DNA from: Symsagittifera roscoffensis
Taxonomy: Eukaryota > Xenacoelomorpha > Acoela > Convolutidae
DNA: 64,000 bases
NCBI RefSeq assembly: GCF_963678635.1
Contig: NC_087062.1
Location: forward strand, 44,280,395 to 44,344,394
Reading direction: 5' to 3'
In this document: positions 45,958 to 57,980 of the stretch, piece by piece
How positions within the stretch are numbered: position 1 is the first letter of the stretch
Layout of the letters: every line of letters starts with the position of its first letter
Notes under the pieces: generated by a model
What the model was told of the DNA's origin: nothing
The model's input: only the letters and a program-made list of their open reading frames with translations
Databases searched by the model: none
Made by a program: the position numbers and the translations under genes

Positions 45958-46396
45958 TATAATATACCGTATCTGGCGGATGGATAATACGGGTATACTG
46001 TCGTCTACTGTTATGCGAGCTGTTCAATTGGTAATGTTATTTAGCACTACTGGCTATCAATTGTATTTAGATTGGATTCATTATTTAGATATGTCTCGAG
46101 CGGTAAAGACCTATCTTGCTTTAAAGGATGCTGGTTCCGATTCCTAGCTTCTGATATTTCGCAAGTCGATCGGCGCAAGTAAGGGCATGATTGGAATAGT
46201 TTATTAAGTTGATCTCTATTCAATTGATTCGTAGCTCGGTATAAATCTCCAATGATTGGTATTAATTACCATCAATGTTTACATAGTTAAATAAATATAT
46301 GATGCAGCTCTATTTTAACATCAAGGTGAATTATGTAATCTATTCGGTTCAGATGGTTAATTAGAATGAATGACATCATGAAGGGATGATGTCACA
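45958..46396 (-). repeat. 5' LTR (439-440 bp)
   Basis: By eye it is identical to the 3' LTR over the full length (fixed offset 10006 bp). It starts TGTGAC in sense orientation. The PBS abuts its inner end and the target duplication its outer end. Confidence 0.95.
46290..46299 (-). promoter_or_regulatory. Candidate TATA box in 5' LTR
   Basis: The minus strand reads TATATTTATT about 100 bp inside the LTR start, followed ~90 bp later by AATAAA. This order is what U3 promoter then R poly(A) signal requires. No other promoter motif was confirmed. Confidence 0.35.
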
Positions 46397-46401
46397 AAAC
46401 A
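46397..46401 (+). repeat. Target-site duplication, right copy
   Basis: AAACA, matching 35947-35951. The satellite monomer resumes in phase after it ('aaacaacagtgttaattctcg'). Confidence 0.85.
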
Positions 46402-49400
46402 ACAGTGTTAATTCTCGAATATGCACTGCATAATAATTTCGCTAACTCAGGCCTGGTAAGCATGATGCTTACCGGGATTCGAGCTGGCGAACAAAGTGAA
46501 CAATCGATAATGTAAAAGGGCAGGTGAAGAAAAAAAAACAATGTTATTTCTCGAATATGCACTGTAATTTATATACGCTAACTTAGCCCTGTTAGCATGA
46601 AGCTAAAAGGGACTCTTGTTAGCGAACCAAATTATCAAATGATAATGTAAAGGCAGAGGCAAAGAAGCAACGGTGTTGTTTCTCGAACATCCAGTGTAAT
46701 TTCTTTACGTTAAAATAGCCCTGATAAGCATGAAACTAAAAGAGATTCTTGTTAGCGAACTGAGTAATCAATTAATAACGTAAAAAGGCAGGTGAAGAAA
46801 CAACGATATTCTTTCTCGAAAAAGCACTGTATACTATTTACGCCAACTTAGACCTGATCAGCCTGATGCTTACAGGGAGTCTAGTTTGCGAACCAAGTGA
46901 ACAATCGATAATGTAAAAGGACAGGTGAAGAAAAAACAATGTTTTTTCTCGAAGATGCACTGTAATCTATATACGCTAACTTAGCCCTGTTAGCATGAAG
47001 CTAAAAGGGACTCTTGTTAGCGAACCAAATGATCAAATGATAATGTAAAGGCAGAGGCAAAGAAGCAACGGTGTTGTTTCTCGAACATCCAGTGTAATTT
47101 CTTTACGTTAAAATAGCCCTGATAAGCAAGAAACTAAAAGAGATTCTTGTTAGCGATCTAAGTAATCAATTGATAACGTAAAAGGGCAGGTGAAGAAACA
47201 ACGATATTCTTTCTCGAAAAAGCACTGTATACTATTTACGCCAACTTAGACCTGATCAGCCTGATGCTTACAGGGAGTCTAGTTTGCGAACCAAGTGAAC
47301 AATCGATAATGTAAAAGGACAGGTGAAGAAAAAACAATGTTTTTTCTCGAAGATGCACTGTAATCTATATACGCTAACTTAGCCCTGTTAGCATGAAGCT
47401 AAAAGGGACTCTTGTTAGCGAACCAAATGATCAAATGATAATGTAAAGGCAGAGGCAAAGAAGCAACGGTGTTGTTTCTCGAACATCCAGTGTAATTTCT
47501 TTACGTTAAAATAGCCCTGATAAGCATGAAACTAAAAGAGATTCTTGTTAGCGAACTGAGTAATCAATTAATAACGTAAAAAGGCAGGTGAAGAAACAAC
47601 GATATTCTTTCTCGAAAAAGCACTGTATACTATTTACGCCAACTTAGACCTGATCAGCCTGATGCTTACAGGGAGTCTAGTTTGCGAACCAAGTGAACAA
47701 TCGATAATGTAAAAGGACAGGTGAAGAAAAAACAATGTTTTTTCTCAAAGATGCACTGTAATCTATATACGCTAACTTAGCCCTGTTAGCATGAAGCTAA
47801 AAGGGACTCTTGTTAGCGAACCAAATGATCAAATGATAATGTAAAGGCAGAGGCAAAGAAGCAACGGTGTTGTTTCTCGAACATCCAGTGTAATTTCTTT
47901 ACGTTAAAATAGCCCTGATAAGCAAGAAACTAAAAGAGATTCTTGTTAGCGATCTAAGTAATCAATTGATAACGTAAAAGGGCAGGTGAAGAAACAACAG
48001 TGTTAATTCTCGAATATGCACTGCATAAAAATTTCGCTAACTCAGGCCTGGTAAGCATGATGCTTACCGGGATTCGAGCTGGCGAACAAAGTGAACAATC
48101 GATAATGTAAAAGGGCAGGTGAAGAAAAAAAAACAATGTTATTTCTCGAATATGCACTGTAATTTATATACGCTAACTTAGTCTGTTAGCATGAAGCTAA
48201 AAGGGACTCTTGTTAGCGAACCAAATTATCAAATGATAATGTAAAGGCAGAGGCAAAGAAGCAACGGTGTTGTTTCTCGAACATCCAGTGTAATTTCTTT
48301 ACGTTAAAATAGCCCTGATAAGCATGAAACTAAAAGAGATTCTTGTTAGCGAACTGAGTAATCAATTAATAACGTAAAAAGGCAGGTGAAGAAACAACGA
48401 TATTCTTTCTCGAAAAAGCACTGTATACTATTTACGCCAACTTAGACCTGATCAGCCTGATGCTTACAGGGAGTCTAGTTTGCGAACCAAGTGAACAATC
48501 GATAATGTAAAAGGACAGGTGAAGAAAAAACAATGTTTTTTCTCGAAGATGCACTGTAATCTATATACGCTAACTTAGCCCTGTTAGCATGAAGCTAAAA
48601 GGGACTCTTGTTAGCGAACCAAATGATCAAATGATAATGTAAAGGCAGAGGCAAAGAAGCAACGGTGTTGTTTCTCGAACATCCAGTGTAATTTCTTTAC
48701 GTTAAAATAGCCCTGATAAGCAAGAAACTAAAAGAGATTCTTGTTAGCGATCTAAGTAATCAATTGATAACGTAAAAGGGCAGGTGAAGAAACAACAGTG
48801 TTAATTCTCGAATATGCACTGCATAATAATTTCGCTAACTTAGGCCTGGTAAGCATGATGCTTACCGGGATTCGAGCTGGCGAACAAAGTTAACAATCGA
48901 TAATGTAAAAGGACAGGTGAAGAAAAAAAAACAATGTTATTTCTCGAATATGCACTGTAATTTATATACGCTAACTTAGCCCTGTTAGCATGAAGCTAAA
49001 AGGGACTCTTGTTAGCGAACCAAATTATCAAATGATAATGTAAAGGCAGAGGCAAAGAAGCAACGGTGTTGTTTCTCGAACATCCAGTGTAATTTCTTTA
49101 CGTTAAAATAGCCCTGATAAGCATGAAACTAAAAGAGATTCTTGTTAGAGAACTAAGTAATCAATTAATAACGTAAAAAGGCAGGCGAAGAAACAACAAC
49201 ATTCTTTCTCGAAAATGCACTGTATACTATTTACGCCAACTTAGCCCTGATAAGCATGATGCTTACAGGGACTCTAGTTTGCGAACCAAGTGAACAATCG
49301 ATAATGTAAAAGGGCAGGTGAAGAAACAACAGTGTTAATTCTCGAATATGCACTGTATAATATTTTCGCTAACTTAGCCCTGGTAAGCAAAATGCTTACC

Positions 49401-51399
49401 GGGACTCTAGCTAGCGATCAAAGTGAACAATCGATAAAGTAAAAGGGCAGGTGAAGAAAAAACAATGTTATTTCTCGAATATGCACTGTAATCTATATAC
49501 GCTAACTTAGCCCTGTTAGCATGAAGCTAAAAGGGACTCCTGTTAGCGAACCGAATTATCAAATGATAATGTAAAGGTAGAGGCAAAGAAGCACCGGTGT
49601 TGTTTCTCGAACATCCAGTGTAATTTCGTTAGGTTAAAATTGCCCTGATAAGCATGAAACTAAAAGAGATTCTTGTTAGCGAACTAAGTAATCAATTAAT
49701 AACGTAAAAAGGCAGGTGAAGAAACAACGATATTCTTTCTCGAAAAAGCACTGTATACTATTTACGCCAACTTAGACCTGATCAGCCTGATGCTTACAGG
49801 GAGTCTAGTTTGCGAACCAAGTGAACAATCGATAATGTAAAAGGACAGGTGAAGAAAAAACAATGTTTTTTCTCGAAGATGCACTGTAATCTATATACGC
49901 TAACTTAGCCCTGTTAGCATGAAGCTAAAAGGGACTCTTGTTAGCGAACCAAATTATCAAATGATAAGGTAAAGGTAGAGGCAAAGAAGCAACGGTGTTG
50001 TTTCTCGAACATCCAGTGTAATTTCTTCACGTTAAAATAGCCCTGATAAGCATGATACTAAAAGAGATTCTTGTTAGCGAACTAAGTAATCAATTAAAAA
50101 CGCAAAAAGGCAGGTGAAGAAACAACAATATTCTTTCTCGAAAATGCACTGTATACTATTTACGCCAACTTAGCCCTGATAAGCTAATGCTAAACGGGAC
50201 TCTAGTTAGCGATCTAAGTAATCAATTGATAACGTAAAAGGGCAGGTGAAGAAACAACAGTGTTAATTCTCGAATATGCACTGCATAATAATTTCGCTAA
50301 CTTAGGCCTGGTAAGCATGATGCTTACCGGGATTCTAGCTGGCGAACAAAGTGAACAATCGATAATGTAAAAGGGCAGGTGAAGAAAAAAAAACAATGTT
50401 ATTTCTCGAATATGCACGGTAATTTATATACGCTAACTTATCCCTGTTAGCATGAAGCTAAAAGGGACTCTTGTTAGCGAACCAAATTATCAAATGATAA
50501 TGTAAAGGCAGAGGCAAAGAAGCAACGGTGTTGTTTCTCGAACATCCAGTGTAATTTCTTTACGTTTAAATAGCCCTGATAAGCATGAAACTAAAAGAGA
50601 TTCTTGTTAGCGAACTAAGTAATCAATTAATAACGTAAAAAGGCAGGTGAAGAAACAACAATATTCTTTCTCGAAAAAGCACTGTATACTATTTACGCCA
50701 ACTTAGCCCTGATAAGCATGATGCTTACAGGGACTCTAGTTTGCGAACCAAGTGAACAATCGATAATGTAAAAGGGCAGGTGAAGAAAAAACAATGTTAT
50801 TTCTCGAATATGCACTGTAATCTATATACGCTAACTTAGCCCTGTTAGCATGAAGCTAAAAGGGACTCTTGTTAGCGAACCAAATTATTAAATGATAATG
50901 TAAAGGCAGAGGAAACGAAGCAACGGTGTTGTTTCTCGAACATCCAGTGTAATTTCTTTACGTTAAAATAGCCCTGATAAGCATGATACTAAAAGAGATT
51001 CTTGTTAGCGAACTAAGTAATCAATTAATAACGCAAAAAGGCAGATGAATAAAACAATATTCTTTCTCGAAAATGAGCTGTATACTATTTACGCCATCTT
51101 AGCCCTGATAAGCATGATGCTAAAAGGGACTCTAGCTAGCGAAAAAAGTGAACAATCGATAACGTAAAAGGGCAGGTGAAGAAAAAAACAATGTTATTTC
51201 TCGAATATGCACTGTAATCTATGTACGCTAACTTAGCCCTGTTAGCATGAAGCTAAAAGGGACTCTTGTTAGCGAACCAAATTATTAAATGATAATGTAA
51301 AGGCAGAGGAAAAGAAGCAACGGTGTTGTTTCTCGAACATCCAGTGTAATTTCTTTACGTTTAAATAGCCCTGACAAGCATGAAACTGAAAGAGATTCT

Positions 51400-54300
51400 T
51401 GTTAGCGAACTAAGTAATCAATTAATAACGTAAAAAGGCAGGTGAAGAAACAACAATATTCGTTCTCGAAAAGGCAGTGTAAACTATTTACGCCAACTTA
51501 GCCCTGATAAGCATGATGCTAAAAGGGACTCTAGCTAGCGAAAAAAGTGAACAATCGATAACGTAAAAGGGCAGGTGAAGAAAAAACCAATGTTATTTCT
51601 CGAATATGCACTGTAATCTATGTACGCTAACTTAGCCCTGTTAGCATGAAGCTAAAAGGAACTCTTGTTAGCGAACCAAATTATTAAATGATAATGTAAA
51701 GGCAGAGGAAAAGAAGCAACGGTGTTGTTTCTCGAACATCCAGTGTAATTTCTTTACGTTTAAATAGCCCTGATGAGCATGAAACTAAAAGAGATTATTG
51801 TTAGCGAACTAAGTAATCAATTAATAACGTAAAAAGGCAGGTGAAGAAACAACAATATTCGTTCTCGAAAAGGCACTGTAAACTATTTACGCCAACTTAG
51901 CCCTGATAAGCATGATGCTTACAGGGACTCTAGTTTGCGAACCAAGTGAACAATCGATAATGTAAAAGGGCAGGTGAAGAAAAAACAATGTTATTTCTCG
52001 AATATGCACTAATCTATATACGCTAACTTAGCCCTGTTAGCATGAAGCTAAAAGGGACTCTTTTTAGCGAACCAAATTATTAAATGATAATGTAAAGGCA
52101 GAGGAAACGAAGCAACGGTGTTGTTTCTCGAACATCCAGTGTAATTTCTTTACGTTAAAAAAGCCCTGATAAGCATGATACTAAAAGAGATTCTTGTTAG
52201 CGAACTAAGTAATCAATTAATAACGCAAAAAGGCAGGTGAAGAAACAACAATATTCGTTCTCGAAAAGGCAGTGCAAACTATTTACGCCAACTTCGCCCT
52301 GATAAGCATGATGCTGAAAGGGACTCTAGCTAGCGAAAAAAGTGAACAATCGATAACGTAAAAGGGCAGGTGAAGAAAAAAACAATGTTATTTCTCGAAT
52401 ATGCACTGTAATCTATGTACGCTAACTTAGCCCTGTTAGCATGAAGCTAAAAGGGACTCTTGTTAGCGAACCAAATTATTAAATGATAATGTAAAGGCAA
52501 AGAAAACGAAGCAACGGTGTTGTTTCTCGAACATCCAGTGTAATTTCTTTACGTTTAAATAGCCCTGACAAGCATGAAACTAAAAGAGATTCTTGTTAGC
52601 GAACTAAGTAATCAATTAATAACGAAAAAAGGCAGGTGAAGAAACAACAATATTCGTTCTCGAAAAGGCAGTGCAAACTATTTACGCCAACTTCGCCCTG
52701 ATAAGCATGATGCTGAAAGGGACTCTAGCTAGCGAAAAAAGTGAACAATCGATAACTTAAAAGGGCAGGTGAAGAAAAAAACAATGTTATTTCTCGAATA
52801 TGCACTGTAATCTATGTACGCTAACTTAGCCCTGTTAGCATGAAGCTAAAAGGAACTCTTGTTAGCGAACCAAATTATTAAATGATAATGTAAAGGCAAA
52901 GAAAACGAAGCAACGGTGTTGTTTCTCGAACATCCAGTGTAATTTCTTTACGTTTAAATAGCCCTGATAAGCATGAAACTAAAAGAGATTCTTGTTAGCG
53001 AACTAAGTAAACAATTAATAACGTAAAAAGGCAGGTGAAGAAACAACAATATTCGTTCTCGAAAAGGCACTGTAAACTATTTACGCCAACTTAGCCCTGA
53101 TAAGCATGATGCTAAAAGGGACTCTAGCTAGCGAAAAAAGTGAACAATCGATAACGTAAAAGGGCAGGTGAAGAAAAAAACAATGTTATTTCTCGAATAT
53201 GCACTGTAATCTATGTACGCTAACTTAGCCCTGTTAGCATGAAGCTAAAAGGGACTCTTGTTAGCGAACCAAATTATTAAATGATAATGTAAAGGCAGAG
53301 GAAAAGAAGCAACAGTGTTGTTTCTCGAACATCCAGTGTAATTTCTTTACGTTTAAATAGCCCTGACAAGCATGAAACTAAAAGAGATTCTTGTTAGCGA
53401 ACTAAGTAATCAATTAATAACGAAAAAAGGCAGGTGAAGAAACAACAATATTCGTTCTCGAAAAGGCAGTGTAAACTATTTACGCCAACTTAGCCCTGAT
53501 AAGCATGATGCTGAAAGGGACTCTAGCTAGCGAAAAAAGTGAACAATCGATAACTTAAAAGGGCAGGTGAAGAAAAAAACAATGTTATTTCTCGAATATG
53601 CACTGTAATCTATGTACGCTAACTTAGCCCTGTTAGCATGAAGCTAAAAGGAACTCTTGTTAGCGAACCAAATTATTAAATGATAATGTAAAGGCAAAGG
53701 AAACGAAGCAACGGTGTTGTTTCTCGAACATCCAGTGTAATTTCTTTACGTTTAAATAGCCCTGATAAGCATGAAACTAAAAGAGATTCTTGTTAGCGAA
53801 CTAAGTAAACAATTAATAACGTAAAAAGGCAGGTGAAGAAACAACAATATTCGTTCTCGAAAAGGCACTGTAAACTATTTACGCCAACTTAGCCCTGATA
53901 AGCATGATGCTAAAAGGGACTCTAGCTAGCGAAAAAAGTGAACAATCGATAACGTAAAAGGGCAGGTGAAGAAAAAAACAATGTTATTTCTCGAATATGC
54001 ACTGTAATCTATGTACGCTAACTTAGCCCTGTTAGCATGAAGCTAAAAGGGACTCTTGTTAGCGAACCAAATTATTAAATGATAATGTAAAGGCAGAGGA
54101 AAAGAAGCAACGGTGTTGTTTCTCGAACATCCAGTGTAATTTCTTTACGTTTAAATAGCCCTGATAAGCATGATACTAAAAGAGTTTCTTGTTAGCGAAC
54201 TAAGTAATCAATTAATAACGCAAAAAGGCAGATGAATAAAACAATATTCTTTCTCGAAAATGAGCTGTATACTATTAACGTCATCTTAGCCCTGATAAGC

Positions 54301-57300
54301 ATGATGCTAAAAGGGACTCTAGCTAGCGAAAAAAGTGAACAATCGATAACGTAAAAGGGCAGGTGAAGAAAAAAACAATGTTATTTCTCGAATATGCACT
54401 GTAATCTATGTACGCTAACTTAGCCCTGTTAGCATGAAGCTAAAAGGGACTCTTGTTAGCGAACCAAATTATCAAATGATAATGTAAAGGCAGAGGCAAA
54501 GAAGCAACGGTGTTGTTTCTCGAACATCCAGTGTAATTTCTTTACGTTTAAATAGCCCTGATAAGCATGAAACTAAAAGAGATTCTTGTTAGCGAACTAA
54601 GTAATCAATTAATAACGCAAAAAGGCAGATGAATAAAACAATATTCTTTCTCGAAAATGAGCTGTATACTATTTACGCCATCTTAGCCCTGATAAGCATG
54701 ATGCTAAAATGGACTCTAGCTAGCGAAAAAAGTGAACTATCGATAACGTAAAAGGGCAGGTGAAGAAAAAAACAATGTTATTTCTCGAATATGCACTGTA
54801 ATCTATGTACGCTAACTTAGCCCTGTTAGCATGAAGCTAAAAGGGACTCTTGTTAGCGAACCAAATTATTAAATGATAATGTAAAGGCAGAGGAAAAGAA
54901 GCAACGGTGTTGTTTCTCGAACATCCAGTGTAATTTCTTTACGTTTAAATAGCCCTGACAAAAAATGAAACTAAAAGAGATTCTTGTTAGCGAACTAAGT
55001 AATCAATTAATAACGTAAAAAGGCAGGTGAAGAAACAACAATATTCGTTCTCGAAAAGGCAGTGTAAACTATTTACGCCAACTTAGCCCTGATAAGCATG
55101 ATGCTAAAAGGGACTCTAGCTAGCGAAAAAAGTGAACAATCGATAACGTAAAAGGGCAGGTGAAGAAAAAAACAATGTTATTTCTCGAATATGCACTGTA
55201 ATCTATGTACGCTAACTTAGCCCTGTTAGCATGAAGCTAAAAGGAACTCTTGTTAGCGAACCAAATTATTAAATGATAAGGTAAAGGCAGAGGAAAAGAA
55301 GCAACGGTGTTGTTTCTTGAACATCCAGTGTAATTTCTTTACGTTTAAATAGCCCTGATGAGCATGAAACTAAAAGAGATTATTGTTAGCGAACTAAGTA
55401 ATCAATTAATAACGTAAAAAGGCAGGTGAAGAAACAACAATATTCGTTCTCGAAAAGGCACTGTAAACTATTTACGCCAACTTAGCCCTGATAAGCATGA
55501 TGCTTACAGGGACTCTAGTTTGCGAACCAAGTGAACAATCGATAATGTAAAAGGGCAGGTGAAGAAAAAACAATGTTATTTCTCGAATATGCACTAATCT
55601 ATATACGCTAACTTAGCCCTGTTAGCATGAAGCTAAAAGGGACTCTTGTTAGCGAACCAAATTATTAAATGATAATGTAAAGGCAGAGGAAACGAAGCAA
55701 CGGTGTTGTTTCTCGAACATCCAGTGTAATTTCTTTACGTTAAAATAGCCCTGATAAGCATGATACTAAAAGAGATTCTTGTTAGCGAACTAAGTAAGCA
55801 ATTAATAACGCAAAAAGGCAGATGAATAAAACATTATTCTTTCTCGAAAATGAGCTGTATACTATTTACGCCATCTTAGCCCTGATAAGCATGATGCTAA
55901 AAGGGACTCTAGCTAGCGAAAAAAGTGAACAATCGATAACGTAAAAGGGCAGGTCAAGAAAAAAACAATGTTATTTCTCGAATATGCACTGTAATCTATG
56001 TACGCTAACTTAGCCCTGTTAGCATGAAGCTAAACGGGACTCTTGTTAGCGAACCAAATTATTAAATGATAATGTAAAGGCAGAGGAAACGAAGCAACGG
56101 TGTTGTTTCTCGAACATCCAGTGTAATTTCTTTACGTTAAAATAGCCCTGATAAGCATGATACTAAAAGAGATTCTTGTTAGCGAACTAAGTAATCAATT
56201 AATAACGCAAAAAGGCAGATGAATAAAACAATATTCTTTCTCGAAAATGAGCTGTATACTATTTACGCCATCTTAGCCCTGATAAGCATGATGCTAAAAG
56301 GGACTCTAGCTAGCGAAAAAAGTGAACAATCGATAACGTAAAAGGGCAGGTGAAGAAAAAAAACAATGATATTTCTCGAATATGCACTGTAATCTATGTA
56401 CGCTAACTTAGCCCTGTTAGCATGAAGCTAAAAGGGACTCTTGTTAGCGAACCAAATTATTAAATGATAATGTAAAGGCAGAGGAAAAGAAGCAACGGTG
56501 TTGTTTCTCGAACATCCAGTGTAATTTCTTTACGTTTAAATAGCCCTGACAAGCATGAAACTAAAAGAGATTCTTGTTAGCGAACTAAGTAATCAATTAA
56601 TAACGAAAAAAGGCAGGTGAAGAAACAACAATATTCGTTCTCGAAAAGGCAGTGTAAACTATTTACGCCAACTTAGCCCTGATAAGCATGATGCTGAAAG
56701 GGACTCTAGCTAGCGAAAAAAGTGAACAATCGATAACTTAAAAGGGCAGGTGAAGAAAAAAACAATGTTATTTCTCGAATATGCACTGTAATCTATGTAC
56801 GCTAACTTAGCCCTGTTAGCATGAAGCTAAAAGGAACTCTTGTTAGCGAACCAAATTATTAAATGATAATGTAAAGGCAAAGGAAACGAAGCAACGGTGT
56901 TGTTTCTCGAACATCCAGTGTAATTTCTTTACGTTTAAATAGCCCTGATAAGCATGAAACTAAAAGAGATTCTTGTTAGCGAACTAAGTAAACAATTAAT
57001 AACGTAAAAAGGCAGGTGAAGAAACAACAATATTCGTTCTCGAAAAGGCACTGTAAACTATTTACGCCAACTTAGCCCTGATAAGCATGATGCTAAAAGG
57101 GACTCTAGCTAGCGAAAAAAGTGAACAATCGATAACGTAAAAGGGCAGGTGAAGAAAAAAACAATGTTATTTCTCGAATATGCACTGTAATCTATGTACG
57201 CTAACTTAGCCCTGTTAGCATGAAGCTAAAAGGGACTCTTGTTAGCGAACCAAATTATTAAATGATAATGTAAAGGCAGAGGAAAAGAAGCAACGGTGTT

Positions 57301-57400
57301 GTTTCTCGAACATCCAGTGTAATTTCTTTAGTTTAAATAGCCCTGATAAGCATGAAACTAAAAGAGATTCTTGTTAGCGAACTAAGTAATCAATTAATAA
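51400..57400 (+). repeat. 3-monomer higher-order repeat (399 bp)
   Basis: The marker 'cgttctcgaaaaggca' lies at 51461, 51860, 52256, 52655, 53054, 53453 and 53852, with spacing 396 or 399 bp. Alternating variants in 52.6-54 kb ('cgaaaaaagg' versus 'cgtaaaaagg') add a 798-bp double unit. Copies are very similar, so this block was amplified recently. Confidence 0.9.
54469..54482. repeat. Representative second dyad in monomer (TTATCA/TGATAA)
   Basis: TTATCA-AA-TGATAA, perfect 6-bp arms. In another subtype the same place holds ATCAATTGAT, a perfect palindrome of different sequence. Confidence 0.65.
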
Positions 57401-57423
57401 CGTAAAAAGGCAGGCCAACTCAG

Positions 57424-57449
57424 CCCTGATAAGCATGATGCTTACAGGG
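57424..57449. repeat. Representative monomer hairpin, CCCTG/CAGGG subtype
   Basis: CCCTG-A-TAAGCAT, a single G, then ATGCTTA-CAGGG: a 12-bp stem with one bulged A. Confidence 0.8.
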
Positions 57450-57954
57450 ACTCCAGTTTGCGAACCAAGTGAACAATCGATAATGTAAAAGGGCAGGTGA
57501 AGAAAAAACAATGTTATTCCTCGAATATGCACTGTAATCTATATACGCTAACTTAGCCCTGTTAGCATGAAGCTAAAAGGGACTCTTGTTAGCGAACCAA
57601 ATTATCAAATGATAATGTAAAGGTAGAGGCAAAGAAGCAACGGTGTTGTTTCTCGAACATCCAGTGTAATTTCTTTACGTTAAAATAGCCCTGATAAGCA
57701 TGATACTAAAAGAGATTCTTGTTAGCGAACTAAGTAATCAATTAATAACGCAAAAAGGCAGGTGAATAAACAATAATATTCTTTCTCGAAAACGAACTGC
57801 ATACTATTTACGCCAACTTAGCCCTGATAAGCATGATGCTAAAAGTGACTCTATTTAGCGATCTAAATAATCAATTGATAACGTAAGAGGGCAGGTGAAG
57901 AAACAACAGTGGTAATTCTCGAATATGCACTGTATACTATTTTCGCTAACTTAG

Positions 57955-57980
57955 CCCTGGTAAGCATGATGCTTACCGGG
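57955..57980. repeat. Representative monomer hairpin, GGTAAGCAT/ATGCTTACC subtype
   Basis: CCC-T-GGTAAGCAT, a single G, then ATGCTTACC-GGG: a 12-bp stem with one bulge. Similar copies lie near 18.53, 32.5, 48.05, 59.63, 62.16 and 63.83 kb. Confidence 0.8.

Larger units (their letters stand above)
35952..46396 (-). mobile_element. Intact Ty3/gypsy LTR retrotransposon with C-terminal macrodomain
   Basis: The 10.4-kb element lies in minus orientation in a satellite monomer. In sense order: 5' LTR (right), primer-binding site, ~630-bp leader, gag, -1 frameshift site, pol (protease-RT-RNase H-integrase-macrodomain), ~2.2-kb non-coding 3' region with 172-bp repeats, 3' LTR (left). The RT-RNase H-integrase order and the single CCHC knuckle place it in the Ty3/gypsy group (Metaviridae). 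There is no env-like ORF. Both ORFs are free of stops and the LTRs look identical by eye, so insertion is recent and the copy may be active. Confidence 0.95.
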
